Positions 17,289 to 26,564 of a stretch of DNA of 64,000 nt are shown one piece after another. The first letter of the stretch is position 1, and each line of letters opens with the position of its first letter. The position numbers and the translations under genes are program-made. The notes beneath the pieces are model-generated. The model did no database searches. It had not been told where the DNA came from and was given only the letters and a program-made list of their open reading frames with translations. The DNA is from BAIKAL-G1 sp943369525 (GTDB lineage Bacteria > Cyanobacteriota > Cyanobacteriia > PCC-6307 > Cyanobiaceae). Location of the stretch: positions 62,001 through 126,000 of the forward strand of contig CALRNL020000005.1 in the NCBI GenBank assembly GCA_943369525.1, in the 5' to 3' direction.

Positions 17289-18260
17289 CTAGGCTGAGGT
17301 CAAAATGATCTTACCGGTGCGACCAGGCCTGAGATGATGCTCTAATGCAAGAATCGTTTCCTGCAGGGGATACCTTGCCTCCACAGCCATTGGCAGCAAG
17401 TCTATCGATACCAATGCAAGCATTTCCATGGCTATTGCTTGCCGCTCTTCAGGCGCCATCGCCTGGATGGAACGCAACCTGGAAAAACCGCGCACAACTA
17501 TATCGCTAAAAACAACTAGGGCGGCTGGCAAGACAACCTGATCTGCCGCCATTAATCCATAGATAATCAGTTCACCACCAGGCGCCAAGCACTGAAATAA
17601 GCGTCCAGAGGCCTCGCCGGAGAGGGCATCCAGTCCCCGACAAATTGATGCACTAGAAAGCTGCTTAGCTTGCTCAACAAGCTCTGGTCCATCGAGCAGG
17701 ACGGCTTTAGCTCCTAGGTGCAACAATTCATCCTGTTGGCGGAGAGAACGCACCACCGCAATACCATTAAGGCCACGCATCTTTGCCAAAGCCAAAACGA
17801 TCTTTGCCAGGCTTGAACTGGCCGCATTCATGATAAACCAATCGCCAAACTTTAGGCCTTGGAGTAAGCCTGCGGCAGTGAATGGATTCACGGCCAACAT
17901 AGCACCCTGCTCCATCGATAGCCCCTCCGGCAGGGGAATCACATCTGCAGCCTGGGCAATCATGTAGTCGCGCCAGGTGCCACCGGATGGCACTGCCACC
18001 CGGGTGCCCACCGGAACCACCACCCCTTCCCCCACCGCATCAACGACACCTGCACCTTCGATCCCGACCGGGCATGGCAAGGTGGGGGAGAAGACATGGC
18101 GCCCTTCGATCAGCAATAGGTCTGCCGGGTTGATCGGTCTGGCCAGCAGTTGAACGCGCACTTCGCCCAGACCAGGTGTCGGCATGGGCACGTCATTCAG
18201 GGAAAGAGCAGTAGCGGGCTCAGTTGATATCTTGGTTAGTTGAATTTCGAGCATGCCCAT
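17289..18260 (-). CDS. MDR-family NAD(P)H oxidoreductase (quinone/enoyl reductase-like)
   Basis: A 323-residue medium-chain dehydrogenase/reductase. The GroES-like N-terminal half carries PGLGEVRVQLLARPINPADLL and GIEGAGVVDAVGEGV. The Rossmann half carries the nucleotide-binding turn in GDWFIMNAASSSLAKIVLALA and GGELIIYGLMAADQVV. There is no catalytic-zinc cysteine/histidine set, so it belongs to the zinc-free quinone or 2-enoyl-thioester reductase branch (MECR-like in the INPADLL stretch). ATG 18260 is used; a second ATG two codons later is equally good. It is divergent from the GMC oxidoreductase gene and may belong to the same metabolic island. Confidence 0.8.
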   Translation of the reverse strand: MGMLEIQLTKISTEPATALSLNDVPMPTPGLGEVRVQLLARPINPADLLLIEGRHVFSPTLPCPVGIEGAGVVDAVGEGVVVPVGTRVAVPSGGTWRDYMIAQAADVIPLPEGLSMEQGAMLAVNPFTAAGLLQGLKFGDWFIMNAASSSLAKIVLALAKMRGLNGIAVVRSLRQQDELLHLGAKAVLLDGPELVEQAKQLSSASICRGLDALSGEASGRLFQCLAPGGELIIYGLMAADQVVLPAALVVFSDIVVRGFSRLRSIQAMAPEERQAIAMEMLALVSIDLLPMAVEARYPLQETILALEHHLRPGRTGKIILTSA

Positions 18261-18494
18261 TCACAAGAACTCCCTGACATCCTAAACACCCTTTGGCGAA
18301 ATAGTCGCTGCCAGATCAAGTGAATTTCCGTGAACAGACTGACAATAAGAAAAAATTTGGAGCCCTGGATCGCCAGCCTCGATCCCAATTGCTGCAAACC
18401 TAGGAGGCCGAAGCCATAGGCCAATAACCTTTCTACGGATCAATAGGATCGCCGCTGAAAACGTGCTAGAACACAGAGGACTGATATCAAATCA

Positions 18495-20027
18495 ATGGCT
18501 GAGCATTTTGATTTTGTGATCATAGGCGCTGGCGCAGCTGGCTGCATAATAGCCAAGGAAATAGCCAGCAATAATCCCGACAAGAGCGTGGCACTCCTTG
18601 AGGCCGGTGCCAACAATAACGAAGAACGCTTTGTTGATTCAGGCATCGGCAGTCTTTTCAAGATTTGGTTTACCGAATCAGACTGGCAACTACATACAAC
18701 TCCTCAGGCGGGGTTGAATGGTCGCGAAATAATAATTAATCAAGGCAAGGTGCTAGGCGGCGGCACATCAATCAATGCGATGATGTATGTCCGCGGTCAC
18801 GAACACAACTTCTTGGAGTGGCACAATCTCTCTGGCGATAACCCCAATTGGTCACCAGCACGCATCAAAGCCTCGCTAAAAGCTGTTGAAGGCTGTCTAG
18901 GTCCATGGGCCGATCCTGAGGTCCGGGGCATGGGCGGACCTGTAAAAATTAGCCAACCCTCGAATCCGAGCGTATCCTCCGGTGCTTTCTTAGCAGGTTG
19001 CACTGAGCGTGGCTATCAGCAAGGCGATTTCAATGGCGCCGTCCAAAATAATTATTCTGACTACATGCAACTGATCGTGGATGCAGAGGGCAATCGCTGT
19101 AGCAGTGCAAGGGCTTACGTTAATGCTGACATCCCCAAAAATCTAGTCCTCAAGTGCAATGCCACCGTTAGCAAATTATTGATTGAACAAACATGCTGCC
19201 AAGGGGTTGAGCTTGCTGATGGCTCGCAAATCAACGGTTCGAAAGTTATCCTAACAGCGGGTGCATTACAAACGCCCCAGCTGCTGATGGCATCAGGGAT
19301 TGGCGATGCAACCTTGCTAGAAGCCAGTGGCATTCCATGCCAGGTCGACAATCCCCATATCGGCAGGAATTTGTCAGACCACATGCGCGTCATGCTCGCC
19401 TATCGATCCGACAAAGACCCTGGCCAGACTGATTACCTATGCGAAGCAGCACTATTTACTCAAACGGGCATTTCAGATCGGCCCGAAACTGATATTCAAA
19501 TCAACTTCTCTGCCGGCGTCGAGGGATTTGTCCCGGAAGAATTTTTGAGCAAGGAAGCAAGTGCCTCTACCAAGACTGTTATCTTTGTGCCAGTCTTGAC
19601 AAAACCGTTTAGCACGGGATCCATAACCCCACAACGGGTTGAGGGCAAGCTCCAATTCAGCATCAATCCCAATTACCTCAAGGACGAACGTGACCTCGCA
19701 GCATACAAACGGGGGCTTGAAATAGCTCGATCGATTGCCACTAGCCAAGCGATGGATGGTTATTGTGTTGAAGAGATATGTCCTGGCCCTGCAATTGACG
19801 ATGCCGATTATCTACGTACGTATGCAACAACGATTTGGCACCCCGTCGGAACCTGCTCGGTGAGTGCACAGGCAAGCAATGGTGCCTGCAGTGGTGACTT
19901 CAAAGTTTGGGGCACGGATAATGTTTATGTGGCGGATGCATCTATTATCCCCACATTGACCAGCGGCAACCCCCAGGCAGCAATTTTTGCACTGGCTAAA
20001 ATTGCCTCTGAAGTGATCGCCAACTAA
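18495..20027 (+). CDS. GMC-family FAD oxidoreductase (choline dehydrogenase-like)
   Basis: A 510-residue flavoenzyme. It opens with an FAD-binding Rossmann motif (DFVIIGAGAAGCIIAKEIA), followed by the GMC signature GKVLGGGTSINAMMYVRG. The C-terminal catalytic block is WHPVGTCSVS, with the conserved active-site His, then VADASIIPTLTSGNPQAAIF. Family members oxidise alcohols (choline, glucose, aromatic or polyethylene glycol alcohols); this substrate is unknown. Length is standard. The start ATG 18495 precedes the Rossmann strand directly. It converges on the aldo/keto reductase gene with a hairpin between them. Together with neighbouring reductases it suggests alcohol/aldehyde chemistry encoded by this island. 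Confidence 0.88.
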   Translation: MAEHFDFVIIGAGAAGCIIAKEIASNNPDKSVALLEAGANNNEERFVDSGIGSLFKIWFTESDWQLHTTPQAGLNGREIIINQGKVLGGGTSINAMMYVRGHEHNFLEWHNLSGDNPNWSPARIKASLKAVEGCLGPWADPEVRGMGGPVKISQPSNPSVSSGAFLAGCTERGYQQGDFNGAVQNNYSDYMQLIVDAEGNRCSSARAYVNADIPKNLVLKCNATVSKLLIEQTCCQGVELADGSQINGSKVILTAGALQTPQLLMASGIGDATLLEASGIPCQVDNPHIGRNLSDHMRVMLAYRSDKDPGQTDYLCEAALFTQTGISDRPETDIQINFSAGVEGFVPEEFLSKEASASTKTVIFVPVLTKPFSTGSITPQRVEGKLQFSINPNYLKDERDLAAYKRGLEIARSIATSQAMDGYCVEEICPGPAIDDADYLRTYATTIWHPVGTCSVSAQASNGACSGDFKVWGTDNVYVADASIIPTLTSGNPQAAIFALAKIASEVIAN

Positions 20028-20049
20028 ATAAGTATAGCTTCAAAGCGAA

Positions 20050-20086
20050 AGGCCCAAGTGGCAGAAATAATCTGCGGCCTGGGCCT
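20050..20086. terminator. Probable bidirectional terminator between convergent genes
   Basis: Arms AGGCCCAAGTGGCAG (20050-20064) and CTGCGGCCTGGGCCT (20072-20086) form an imperfect stem with a 7-base AAATAAT loop. It lies between the stops of the GMC oxidoreductase (plus) and aldo/keto reductase (minus) genes. There is no strong T-run on either side, so it may act mainly as a 3'-end stabiliser. Confidence 0.6.
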
Positions 20087-20129
20087 GATCTATTGCTATT
20101 CTCTGACTTTGAAGCCCAGGGCAAGAACC

Positions 20130-21299
20130 TTACTTGAAATAGTGATACGGTTGTGGCGTGCGATGATTCACGATGGTGGCTTCAGTGTCTCCATAAAGAA
20201 GGGCCCGGGAGAAGAAGTTTGGCAAGGAAGGGCTGCCAAATTCAAGCATTGAATAGGGGTAGGAGCCGTAAACTGGGCATGGCGAATCAATGGCAGGCTG
20301 CGTCAGCTCATTGATGATCTGCATTTGCTTGTCGCTCAACGTAAACTCGGCTGCACGCATAGCTTGAAGCAGCTGGTCATGGGTGCGCACTGAGAAAATC
20401 GGCACGGAAACCACCTGGGACTGTTGGATCAACCAACGCAATGCGATGGCAGTTGATGGCTCACCAATCTCTTCAAACAAGGGCTTTAACGATTCCATAA
20501 TCGCTAAATTGCGCTTAGTAGTGGCATACCAGAATTCTTTGGGATCCTGTACATGGGGAAGCAAACGATGGGGCCCCTCACCAATCGTTGACAAATTATT
20601 GTATTTACCAGTCACCATGCCCCCCGCCAGCGGAGACCAACAGACGACGCCCAGGTCAAGCGCTTTGCACATGGGCACAAATTCTGGCTCATGGGAGCGC
20701 TCCACCAGGTTCCATTCATTCTGGACAGCGATGAATGGATGTAGACCTTGCAAATCTGCCGTGGTATTCATTCGGGAAACTTCCCAAGCGGGAACGCTTG
20801 AAAGACCCGCGTACAGAACCTTGCCAGAGCGGATTAGGTCGTTAATGCTGTAGAGAATCTCATCATAGGGAGTTGTGTAATCCCAAATGTGAACCCAGAG
20901 TAAATCAATATAATCCGTTTTCATGCGCCTTAGGCTGGCCTCAACCGAGCGGCGCAGATTTTTGCGGTGATTGCCCCTATTATTCGGATCAGCCTGGTTG
21001 GTTGGCAGACCTTTACCATTGAAGTCAGCAGCACCGTCACCTAAGCTATATTTTGTACCAACAACAAAGTAGTCGCGATTGTCAGAAATAAATTCGCCCA
21101 CCCATTGCTCCGACTGGGATTCTTGATAACGATTCGAGGTATCAAGGAAGTTGCCACCAGCTTCTGCAAACGACTCAAAAATCTTTTTCGATTCTGCATG
21201 ATCGGCGCCAAGGGGGCCCCAATTCACGCCCATGGTTCCGCATCCCAAGCCCAGCTCGGAGACCCGTAAACCGGAGCGGCCCAACAATCTGTATTTCAC
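20130..21299 (-). CDS. Aldo/keto reductase
   Basis: A 389-residue NADPH-dependent (alpha/beta)8 oxidoreductase. The catalytic tetrad is readable: Asp and Tyr in NFLDTSNRYQES, Lys in VVGTKYSLGDG and His in LLWVHIWDYTTPYDE. The C-terminal NADP-binding loop is SVPIFSVRTHDQLLQAM. The start MKYRLLGRSGLRVSELGLG is canonical (ATG 21299). It is somewhat longer than the usual 320-350 residues because of a C-terminal extension after the NADP loop. It likely reduces an aldehyde or ketone made by the neighbouring enzymes (inference). Confidence 0.9.
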   Translation of the reverse strand: MKYRLLGRSGLRVSELGLGCGTMGVNWGPLGADHAESKKIFESFAEAGGNFLDTSNRYQESQSEQWVGEFISDNRDYFVVGTKYSLGDGAADFNGKGLPTNQADPNNRGNHRKNLRRSVEASLRRMKTDYIDLLWVHIWDYTTPYDEILYSINDLIRSGKVLYAGLSSVPAWEVSRMNTTADLQGLHPFIAVQNEWNLVERSHEPEFVPMCKALDLGVVCWSPLAGGMVTGKYNNLSTIGEGPHRLLPHVQDPKEFWYATTKRNLAIMESLKPLFEEIGEPSTAIALRWLIQQSQVVSVPIFSVRTHDQLLQAMRAAEFTLSDKQMQIINELTQPAIDSPCPVYGSYPYSMLEFGSPSLPNFFSRALLYGDTEATIVNHRTPQPYHYFK

Positions 21300-21891
21300 C
21301 GAATTGGTTGATAAAGAGTCACCTTGATTCTAGCGGATTATCAACGTTGTGCCTTGGTACGGATTTTCTTCTTAAACAGGTGCCGCGAAAAGATATTGCC
21401 ATGGCTTGCACATATCACGATATGCCGGTCGAATCCTAAACCCTGAGCTTGCGCTTAACAATCCTTAATTAATCGGCCCCATTCTCGTCCTAAGCCAAAA
21501 GATAAATACACTTGCTCTGCGAAAAGCATAGAATGGTCAACAGAGCGGGATGATTGCAATCCCCAACAAGCTGATTTCGAGCATTGTATGTGCATAAGCG
21601 GAACCAATGCATGGCAATATCAGGTAGCGCAACGCAAATCAAGAAGTCAACAGATTGACAGCAAGCAATTGGGTTGAGCATTTATCCTGACGGCATTAAA
21701 TCCAGCAAAACCTACTCGGCAGCTTGCCTCAGGGACTCATAACTGGCTGCATTACCATGTTCGGAGCATCGACATCAGTTGACCCACTATTGACTAGAGC
21801 GCTCGGCCCACTGAGGTGGACAGATTATTCTGGACAGATCCGATCGTGGATCCCAGATACGGGATACCGCCACTGCAGTGGACTTCCTCCA
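21300..21891. other. Intergenic, AT-richer, no gene recognised
   Basis: No open frame with protein-like sequence. It contains the promoter region of the aldo/keto reductase and the left flank of an IS3 relic. No terminal repeat of that relic could be picked out. Confidence 0.4.
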
Positions 21892-22165
21892 ATGACAAAG
21901 CGCCGTATCCACAAACTGGGTTTCAAGGCTAAGCTCGCCATCAAGGTGATCAGTGACCGCACAACCATCCAACAGATCGCAGCTAACCACGCCATCCATC
22001 CCCTCGAATTGGATCAGTGGAAGACACAGCTGCCAGAATGCCAGGTCAGCCCTTCATGCGGGAATAGAAGACATAGGCAAAAGCGAAATGCAGCTCAAGG
22101 AGGCTGAATAGTTAAGCAGGTTGGCACGCTGCAAACAGAGCTGGCATGGTTCATAATAATCTCAG
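21892..22165 (+). pseudogene. IS3-family OrfA transposase relic
   Basis: From ATG 21892 the frame reads MTKRRIHKLGFKAKLAIKVI then TIQQIAANHAIHPLELDQWK, the helix-turn-helix start of IS3-family OrfA proteins. After residue 70 it becomes out of register. A stop at 22106 interrupts it, and the typical OrfA tail reappears in another frame as KQVGTLQTELAW (22123-22158). No OrfB with DDE residues follows. The element is dead; only the DNA-binding half survives. Confidence 0.65.
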
Positions 22166-22841
22166 TAGCTGTGATGCCCATACACATGGCAAGTGAATCG
22201 ATTCCAGGCCTTTTGTACTCAGTATCAAGCGGCAATACTAGTTTCTTGGCCTCAACTAATCCAGGCAGTACTATCAAGCCACTCCCATACCCGACGCGAC
22301 GCTAGAGTTTTAAGGTTGAATCGACGCCCTTGCCCTGAAGGTTCCCTGTAGTCGTAGCCGCTGAATGGTTGACGACCTGGCCAAAAAAGCAACCCGACCA
22401 GCAAAATCCAGAGCGACACATCACGCCTGCTGGTGAAAGGTACCCTGAACGGGTGACAAACCAGACTCGACGGCAAGCTTTGCAAAACCAATCTAACCTC
22501 GATGACTGTGATCCTCCCATAGTGTGGGCTAATAGTGTGGTCTGAATAATTGACTGCTTCCGAGAGCCCTTTTTTCAAGGAGGCTTTGAATCTCTAAAGC
22601 ATGTAAATGATGAGCAGGTTTCAAAGCTCGACTGAAATCTGTTCAGCAATATTTCCCTTCCAGATTTCGGCAGAGGCAGAGCAAAAACCTATCAGAAAAG
22701 TCTTGTCAGATTTAGACAATCTTGAAAGGTCCGCTGATGACTGATAGAACTGAAAGCCAGTTTCAATTAGCCCCAAACTTATACGAGTATATAGCTTGTT
22801 AAGCAGCTATATTTCAACTATCAATTTCCAATAATGATCGA
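22166..22841. other. Non-coding or decayed region
   Basis: Contains minus-strand open frames of 108 and 72 codons at 22252-22578 in overlapping registers. Neither has a ribosome-binding site or a recognised family, so no gene is called. It may hold more debris of the IS3 relic and the 3' end region of the beta-barrel operon. Confidence 0.4.
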
Positions 22842-23831
22842 TCAGAAGTTGACTGATATTCCAAGAGTATATACACTTTGATTGCGTTGTCCATTTGCGG
22901 CAAAGGCAGCCGCGGTTGGACCTAGGTAGTAATATAAATAACCTGCGTTCAGATTTGTGGAGAAACTCTTTCCGGAGAGCTTGGGAAGGCGTATAGAGAG
23001 TTGAGGTCCAATTGATGTGAATCCAAATGTAGAGCCAGCATAAAACTTGTTACCAAGCCCTACCCTGATGGGAAGGGAGAAGTTGGCTTGATACTTTTTC
23101 GCTATGACAAGACTCCAATTTGGGGTGATTCCTGGTTCAACTAAAAAAGCACTGGGTTCCAAGCTAATCGATGAAGATGCAGGAAGCGTGTAGACCAGGG
23201 AAACTTGAGGTTTTAGAGAGAAATTGCTTAAGGGGACCGAGTCATTATAGAGAAGAGTACCCCTAGCCCACGATCCAAACCCGTAGGCGCCAGCTGGGGA
23301 TACATAGGAAACTAATTGGAACGTAGCATCAAGTTTTTTATAAAGAACTAAATTAGCGCCTACGATTATGTCGGTTTCTGTAAAGTAGCGATAGCTGCTG
23401 GATGGATTGGAAAGGTTTTTGTTGCTGCTAAAATCGCTCCAAGTTGTCAGAAAAACTGTTGCAGAGTTAAGCCATGCATCTGACTTCTCCGATTTGTAAG
23501 CTCTATATCTTAAGTTCAGAAACGGCTGGCTGCTAATTCCATCCGGTTGTATTACCAAGCCGTAGGAATTATATTGCGAGTAAGCATTATATGCTAATGT
23601 TCCACTAAATGGCTTCTCAACTTTCTCATTTGGAACTTGCGGTAATGGTTGACGATTTACTTCTAAGTTGTCGACTATCTGCTGTCCTGTGTGGTAGTCA
23701 TGTTCTGCGCGTTCGTGCTCAATATAGCTTGTTTCATCTTCAAGGGTGCCACTTGATGCTGCCTGACCGTTTATTAGGAAAGCGGCCAGAATTAGTGCTT
23801 GAAACAAACTGCTTCTAATGACTGATTGCAT
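22842..23831 (-). CDS. Putative outer-membrane porin-like beta-barrel protein
   Basis: A 329-residue exported protein. MQSVIRSSLFQALILAAFLI and the A-rich end (NGQAAS) make a signal peptide. The mature part is an alternating-strand barrel rich in Tyr and Ser (AYNAYSQYNSYGLVIQP, LRYRAYKSEKSDAWLNS) and ends in LGISVNF with a terminal Phe. No specific family was recognised. Its ATG overlaps the stop of the upstream gene as TAATG (one shared base), so the two beta-barrel genes are translationally coupled. Co-production suggests a joint surface or transport role. Confidence 0.7.
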   Translation of the reverse strand: MQSVIRSSLFQALILAAFLINGQAASSGTLEDETSYIEHERAEHDYHTGQQIVDNLEVNRQPLPQVPNEKVEKPFSGTLAYNAYSQYNSYGLVIQPDGISSQPFLNLRYRAYKSEKSDAWLNSATVFLTTWSDFSSNKNLSNPSSSYRYFTETDIIVGANLVLYKKLDATFQLVSYVSPAGAYGFGSWARGTLLYNDSVPLSNFSLKPQVSLVYTLPASSSISLEPSAFLVEPGITPNWSLVIAKKYQANFSLPIRVGLGNKFYAGSTFGFTSIGPQLSIRLPKLSGKSFSTNLNAGYLYYYLGPTAAAFAANGQRNQSVYTLGISVNF

Positions 23832-24724
23832 TAGAATGTATACCTCATGCCCGTTTTCAACGTCCAGTTTCGAGCACCATTGGGCATTAATGTACCAAAG
23901 TCGGTGTTTTCGAATAAGAAAGTTGACGTGTATGCATACTGACCACCAAAATAGAACTCGGTGTTTTTGTTGAACAAATATGAGAAGCCTGCCTGCACAT
24001 TGAAGGTTGGTTGCGTATCCTGACCGTTTAAGGCTCTATTCACTCCTATAGAAGGAAAGAATGCTGGCTGGAGATTACTAATCTTACTTGTCATTAAGCC
24101 AACACCAGCACCAATGTAAGGCCTGAATCTTTTTTCGTTACCGAATCCATTAAGATCATAATACGCGTTGAGAGTATATGAATCAAGTTTTACGGAGCCA
24201 TTCGCGGGGAACTGAGCTCCGTCAGCGCCGACAGGGCCTATGATGGGATCGATAACAGGAATTGGTATTCCTGGCCTAATTTTTGATACTGAGTTTTGCA
24301 TCTGTGAATATTCAAATGAGAAACGAAAGTTTCTATCATAGCGATATCCAAGGCCAACCCCACCATAGAGGCCAGGGTCAAAGATCAAGTTTGTGATACC
24401 ATTCTCGCCAGCAAACTCTCTTTGCTGTATACCAATATCCCCTTGTATGTATAAGCCAGTTTTGGGTAAGAGAATTTTTTTATTATTCCTATCTATTCCG
24501 AGGCTTCGCTTTAGCATGATTAATTCGGCCTCGAGTTCGATTATCTTTTTGAGGGCTTGTCCCTCCACCGATATTGTATCAACTTTCTGACTTTGTAAGA
24601 GTGTTGTCGAGCCACCTGATTCAGGCTCAGCACTTAGAGCCTTTGCTTGTGCTAGGACTAGGAAAGAGCAACTAAAGACGTTAATAGCTTTGCGCAACAT
24701 TTGATAGGTATTCAAAGAAGACAT
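23831..24724 (-). CDS. Outer-membrane beta-barrel protein with coiled coil (paralogue 2)
   Basis: A 297-residue protein with a signal peptide (VFSCSFLVLAQAKALSAEP), a short coiled coil (LKKIIELEAELIMLKRSLG), a linker (KKILLPKTG) and an eight-strand-like barrel ending LKTGMRYTF. Domain order and many motifs match the gene at 15287-16126 (IQGDIG, NFRFSFEYS, NAYYDLNGFG-EKRFRPYIGAGVG, ARNW-LKTG-RYTF), so the two are paralogues 8 kb apart. It is the first gene of a two-gene operon with the porin-like gene. The upstream 110 bases end at the left inverted repeat of an insertion sequence. Function unknown. Confidence 0.72.
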   Translation of the reverse strand: MSSLNTYQMLRKAINVFSCSFLVLAQAKALSAEPESGGSTTLLQSQKVDTISVEGQALKKIIELEAELIMLKRSLGIDRNNKKILLPKTGLYIQGDIGIQQREFAGENGITNLIFDPGLYGGVGLGYRYDRNFRFSFEYSQMQNSVSKIRPGIPIPVIDPIIGPVGADGAQFPANGSVKLDSYTLNAYYDLNGFGNEKRFRPYIGAGVGLMTSKISNLQPAFFPSIGVNRALNGQDTQPTFNVQAGFSYLFNKNTEFYFGGQYAYTSTFLFENTDFGTLMPNGARNWTLKTGMRYTF

Positions 24725-24892
24725 TCTGATTAATATTGAAACGTAATTTTTACACCATTATTTCAAGTTCCTCTTGAATTGCAGACACTTTGCTTGCCGT
24801 CCACTCAATATAGTCTCGGTCTTCTGACCCCCGGTTTCAGGAAAGATGTCACCCCTCTCGTCAGTAAACCCGGGGGTTTGAGGAGATGACCA

Positions 24893-25422
24893 ATGCGTCG
24901 TTACAGCGAGGCCGTCAAGGCTGATGTGAGAAGGCGGATGAGCCCGCCGCACCGCCAGAGCGTGGCCCGGATTTCAGAAGAGCTGGGCATTCACGTGGTG
25001 ACCCTCTACAACTGGAGAAAGACCTGGCGGTTACAGGGAGAGGTGGTGCCGTCATCTGAGAAGGAACCAGAGGGCTGGAGCGCTGCCGAAAATTCACGGT
25101 GGTGCTGGAGAGCGCTGGCCTGAATGCCACCGAACTCAGCGGCTACTGCCGGGAGCGGGGGCTGTTTCCTGAGCAGGTTGAGCGTTGGCGGCAGGCCGCC
25201 CAGGATGCCAACGCCAAGCCGGTGCTGACCATGGCCGAGCAGAAGGAGCTCGAGAAGCTCCGCGCCCAGGACCAGCGGGATATCAAAGCCCTCTAGCCGT
25301 AGGCTTCTCCGAAGGAGTGAAAGGAGCTGCAGCGCAAGGAGAAGGCCATGGCGGAGATGGCGGCCTTGCTGGTGCTGCAAAAAAAGTGGGATGCCTTCTG
25401 TTCGGAGGAAGAGGAAGGCTGA
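24893..25422 (+). pseudogene. IS3-family OrfA, disrupted
   Basis: Reads MRRYSEAVKADVRRRM and SVARISEELGIHVVTLYNWR, a helix-turn-helix DNA-binding start. Around 25086-25092 one extra A in GCCGAAAATTC shifts the frame. The protein resumes in the next frame as TVVLESAGLNATELSGYCRE and runs to ALEKLRAQDQRDIKAL-like sequence. At about 25294-25320 an extra stretch of about 27 bases, in frame, brings three stops (TAG, TAG, TGA). The tail then reads KELQRKEKAMAEMAALLVLQ and ends at 25422. With both lesions this OrfA copy is unlikely to make a functional protein. Confidence 0.75.
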
Positions 25423-26531
25423 CCAGTGCCGCGCACCGGCAGAAGGCGATCGAGTTGATTGGCGAGGCCAAGGCCGCTGGCGCCAGGCTGGTGCGGGCGT
25501 GCAGTGTGATCGGCATTTGCCTGCGCACCCTCAAACGCTGGCGGAAGGCCTTCCTGGGTGATGGGGAAGGCAAGGACCGCCGTAAAGGCAGTGCTCGCCT
25601 GGTGGGTAACCGCCTGAGCGAGGAGGAGCGCCAGCGAATTCTGCTGACCTGCAACCAGCCGGAGTACGCCGCACTGCCGCCAGGGCAGATCGTGCCGGCA
25701 CTGGCCGATCAGGGCCTCTTTATCGGCTCTGAATCAAGCTTCTATCGGGTGCTGCACCAGGCGGGGCAGTGCCACCGCCGCGGGAGGGCCCGGCTACCGC
25801 AGGAACCGCGCTCGGTGCCGCGTCTCAGGGCGGATCGCCCCAACCAGGTGTGGAGCTGGGACATCAGCTTCCTGCGGACCACGGTGCGGGGTGTGTGGCT
25901 GTACCTCTATCTGGTGGTCGACGTCTGGAGCCGCAAAGTGGTGGCCTGGGATGTGGCCGAGGTGGAGTCGGCTGACATCGCGGCTGATCTGGTGCAGCGA
26001 GCATGTCTCAAGGAGCGCTACCACCGCCCCAGCGGCTTTGGCAGCCACCAGTGCCAGCAGCCGCCACTGATCCTCCACGCCGACAACGGCAATGCAATGC
26101 GTGGGGCGACGCTGGAATCACGGCTCGAGGAGATGGGGGTGCTCAGATCCTTCTCCCGGCCGAGGGTCTCCAATGACAACCCGTACTCGGAATCCCTGTT
26201 CCGAACGGTCAAATACCGGCCCGACTACCCAAGCCGGCCCTTTGCCAGAAAGGACGAGGCTTGTGAGTGGGTGGCGTCGTTCGTGAACTGGTACAACCAC
26301 CGGCACAACCACAGCGCGATCAAATTCGTGACGCCCCACCAGCGCCACAGTGGAGCTGCCAAGGCCATTTGCCAGCAGCGAGCAGAGGTCTACGAGACCG
26401 CCCGCAGGGCCAATCCATCGCGCTGGAGCGGTGCCATCCGCTGCTGGAGTCAGCCAGCAGAAGTGTGGATAAACAAGCCAACAGAAGAGCCCGATCCGGC
26501 CCTAGAGCTACCGTTGATCAAGGCCGCCTGA
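25386..26531 (+). CDS. IS3-family OrfB transposase (DDE integrase core)
   Basis: Catalytic transposase half. Its natural form is an OrfAB fusion made by -1 slippage at the A7-G run just upstream; a GTG at 25386 is the first possible internal start. An N-terminal helical part (LVRACSVIGICLRTLKRWRK) precedes the integrase core: first Asp in RPNQVWSWDISFL, second Asp in PPLILHADNGNAM, and Glu in SNDNPYSESLFRTVKYRP, followed by FVNWYNHRHNHSAI. The frame is intact to the TGA at 26531. Because OrfA is broken, mobility probably needs a related element in trans. Confidence 0.88.
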   Translation: MGCLLFGGRGRLTSAAHRQKAIELIGEAKAAGARLVRACSVIGICLRTLKRWRKAFLGDGEGKDRRKGSARLVGNRLSEEERQRILLTCNQPEYAALPPGQIVPALADQGLFIGSESSFYRVLHQAGQCHRRGRARLPQEPRSVPRLRADRPNQVWSWDISFLRTTVRGVWLYLYLVVDVWSRKVVAWDVAEVESADIAADLVQRACLKERYHRPSGFGSHQCQQPPLILHADNGNAMRGATLESRLEEMGVLRSFSRPRVSNDNPYSESLFRTVKYRPDYPSRPFARKDEACEWVASFVNWYNHRHNHSAIKFVTPHQRHSGAAKAICQQRAEVYETARRANPSRWSGAIRCWSQPAEVWINKPTEEPDPALELPLIKAA

Positions 26532-26564
26532 ATGGCAGCCAAGGAGTGACATCTTTCCTGAAAG

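Larger units (their letters stand above)
24835..26563 (+). mobile_element. IS3-family insertion sequence, 1.73 kb
   Basis: Bounded by perfect 18-bp terminal inverted repeats: TTTCAGGAAAGATGTCAC at 24835-24852 and its reverse complement GTGACATCTTTCCTGAAA at 26546-26563. Inside are an OrfA (damaged) and an OrfB with the DDE integrase core, overlapping around a run of seven As at 25379-25385. That run matches the A6/A7-G slippery site used for -1 frameshifting by this family. No direct target duplication is obvious (left flank CCCGG, right flank GTCAC), and the right flank begins inside a beheaded SDR gene. This suggests a deletion or recombination next to the element. GC is higher than in the flanks. 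Confidence 0.88.

Noticed and set aside
22252..22578. Two overlapping minus-strand frames near the IS3 relic
   Set aside because: No start signal or family; could be decayed sequence. Kept only as a note.
24835..24852. Target-site duplication next to the IS
   Set aside because: No matching 3-5 base repeat at the two flanks could be found by eye.
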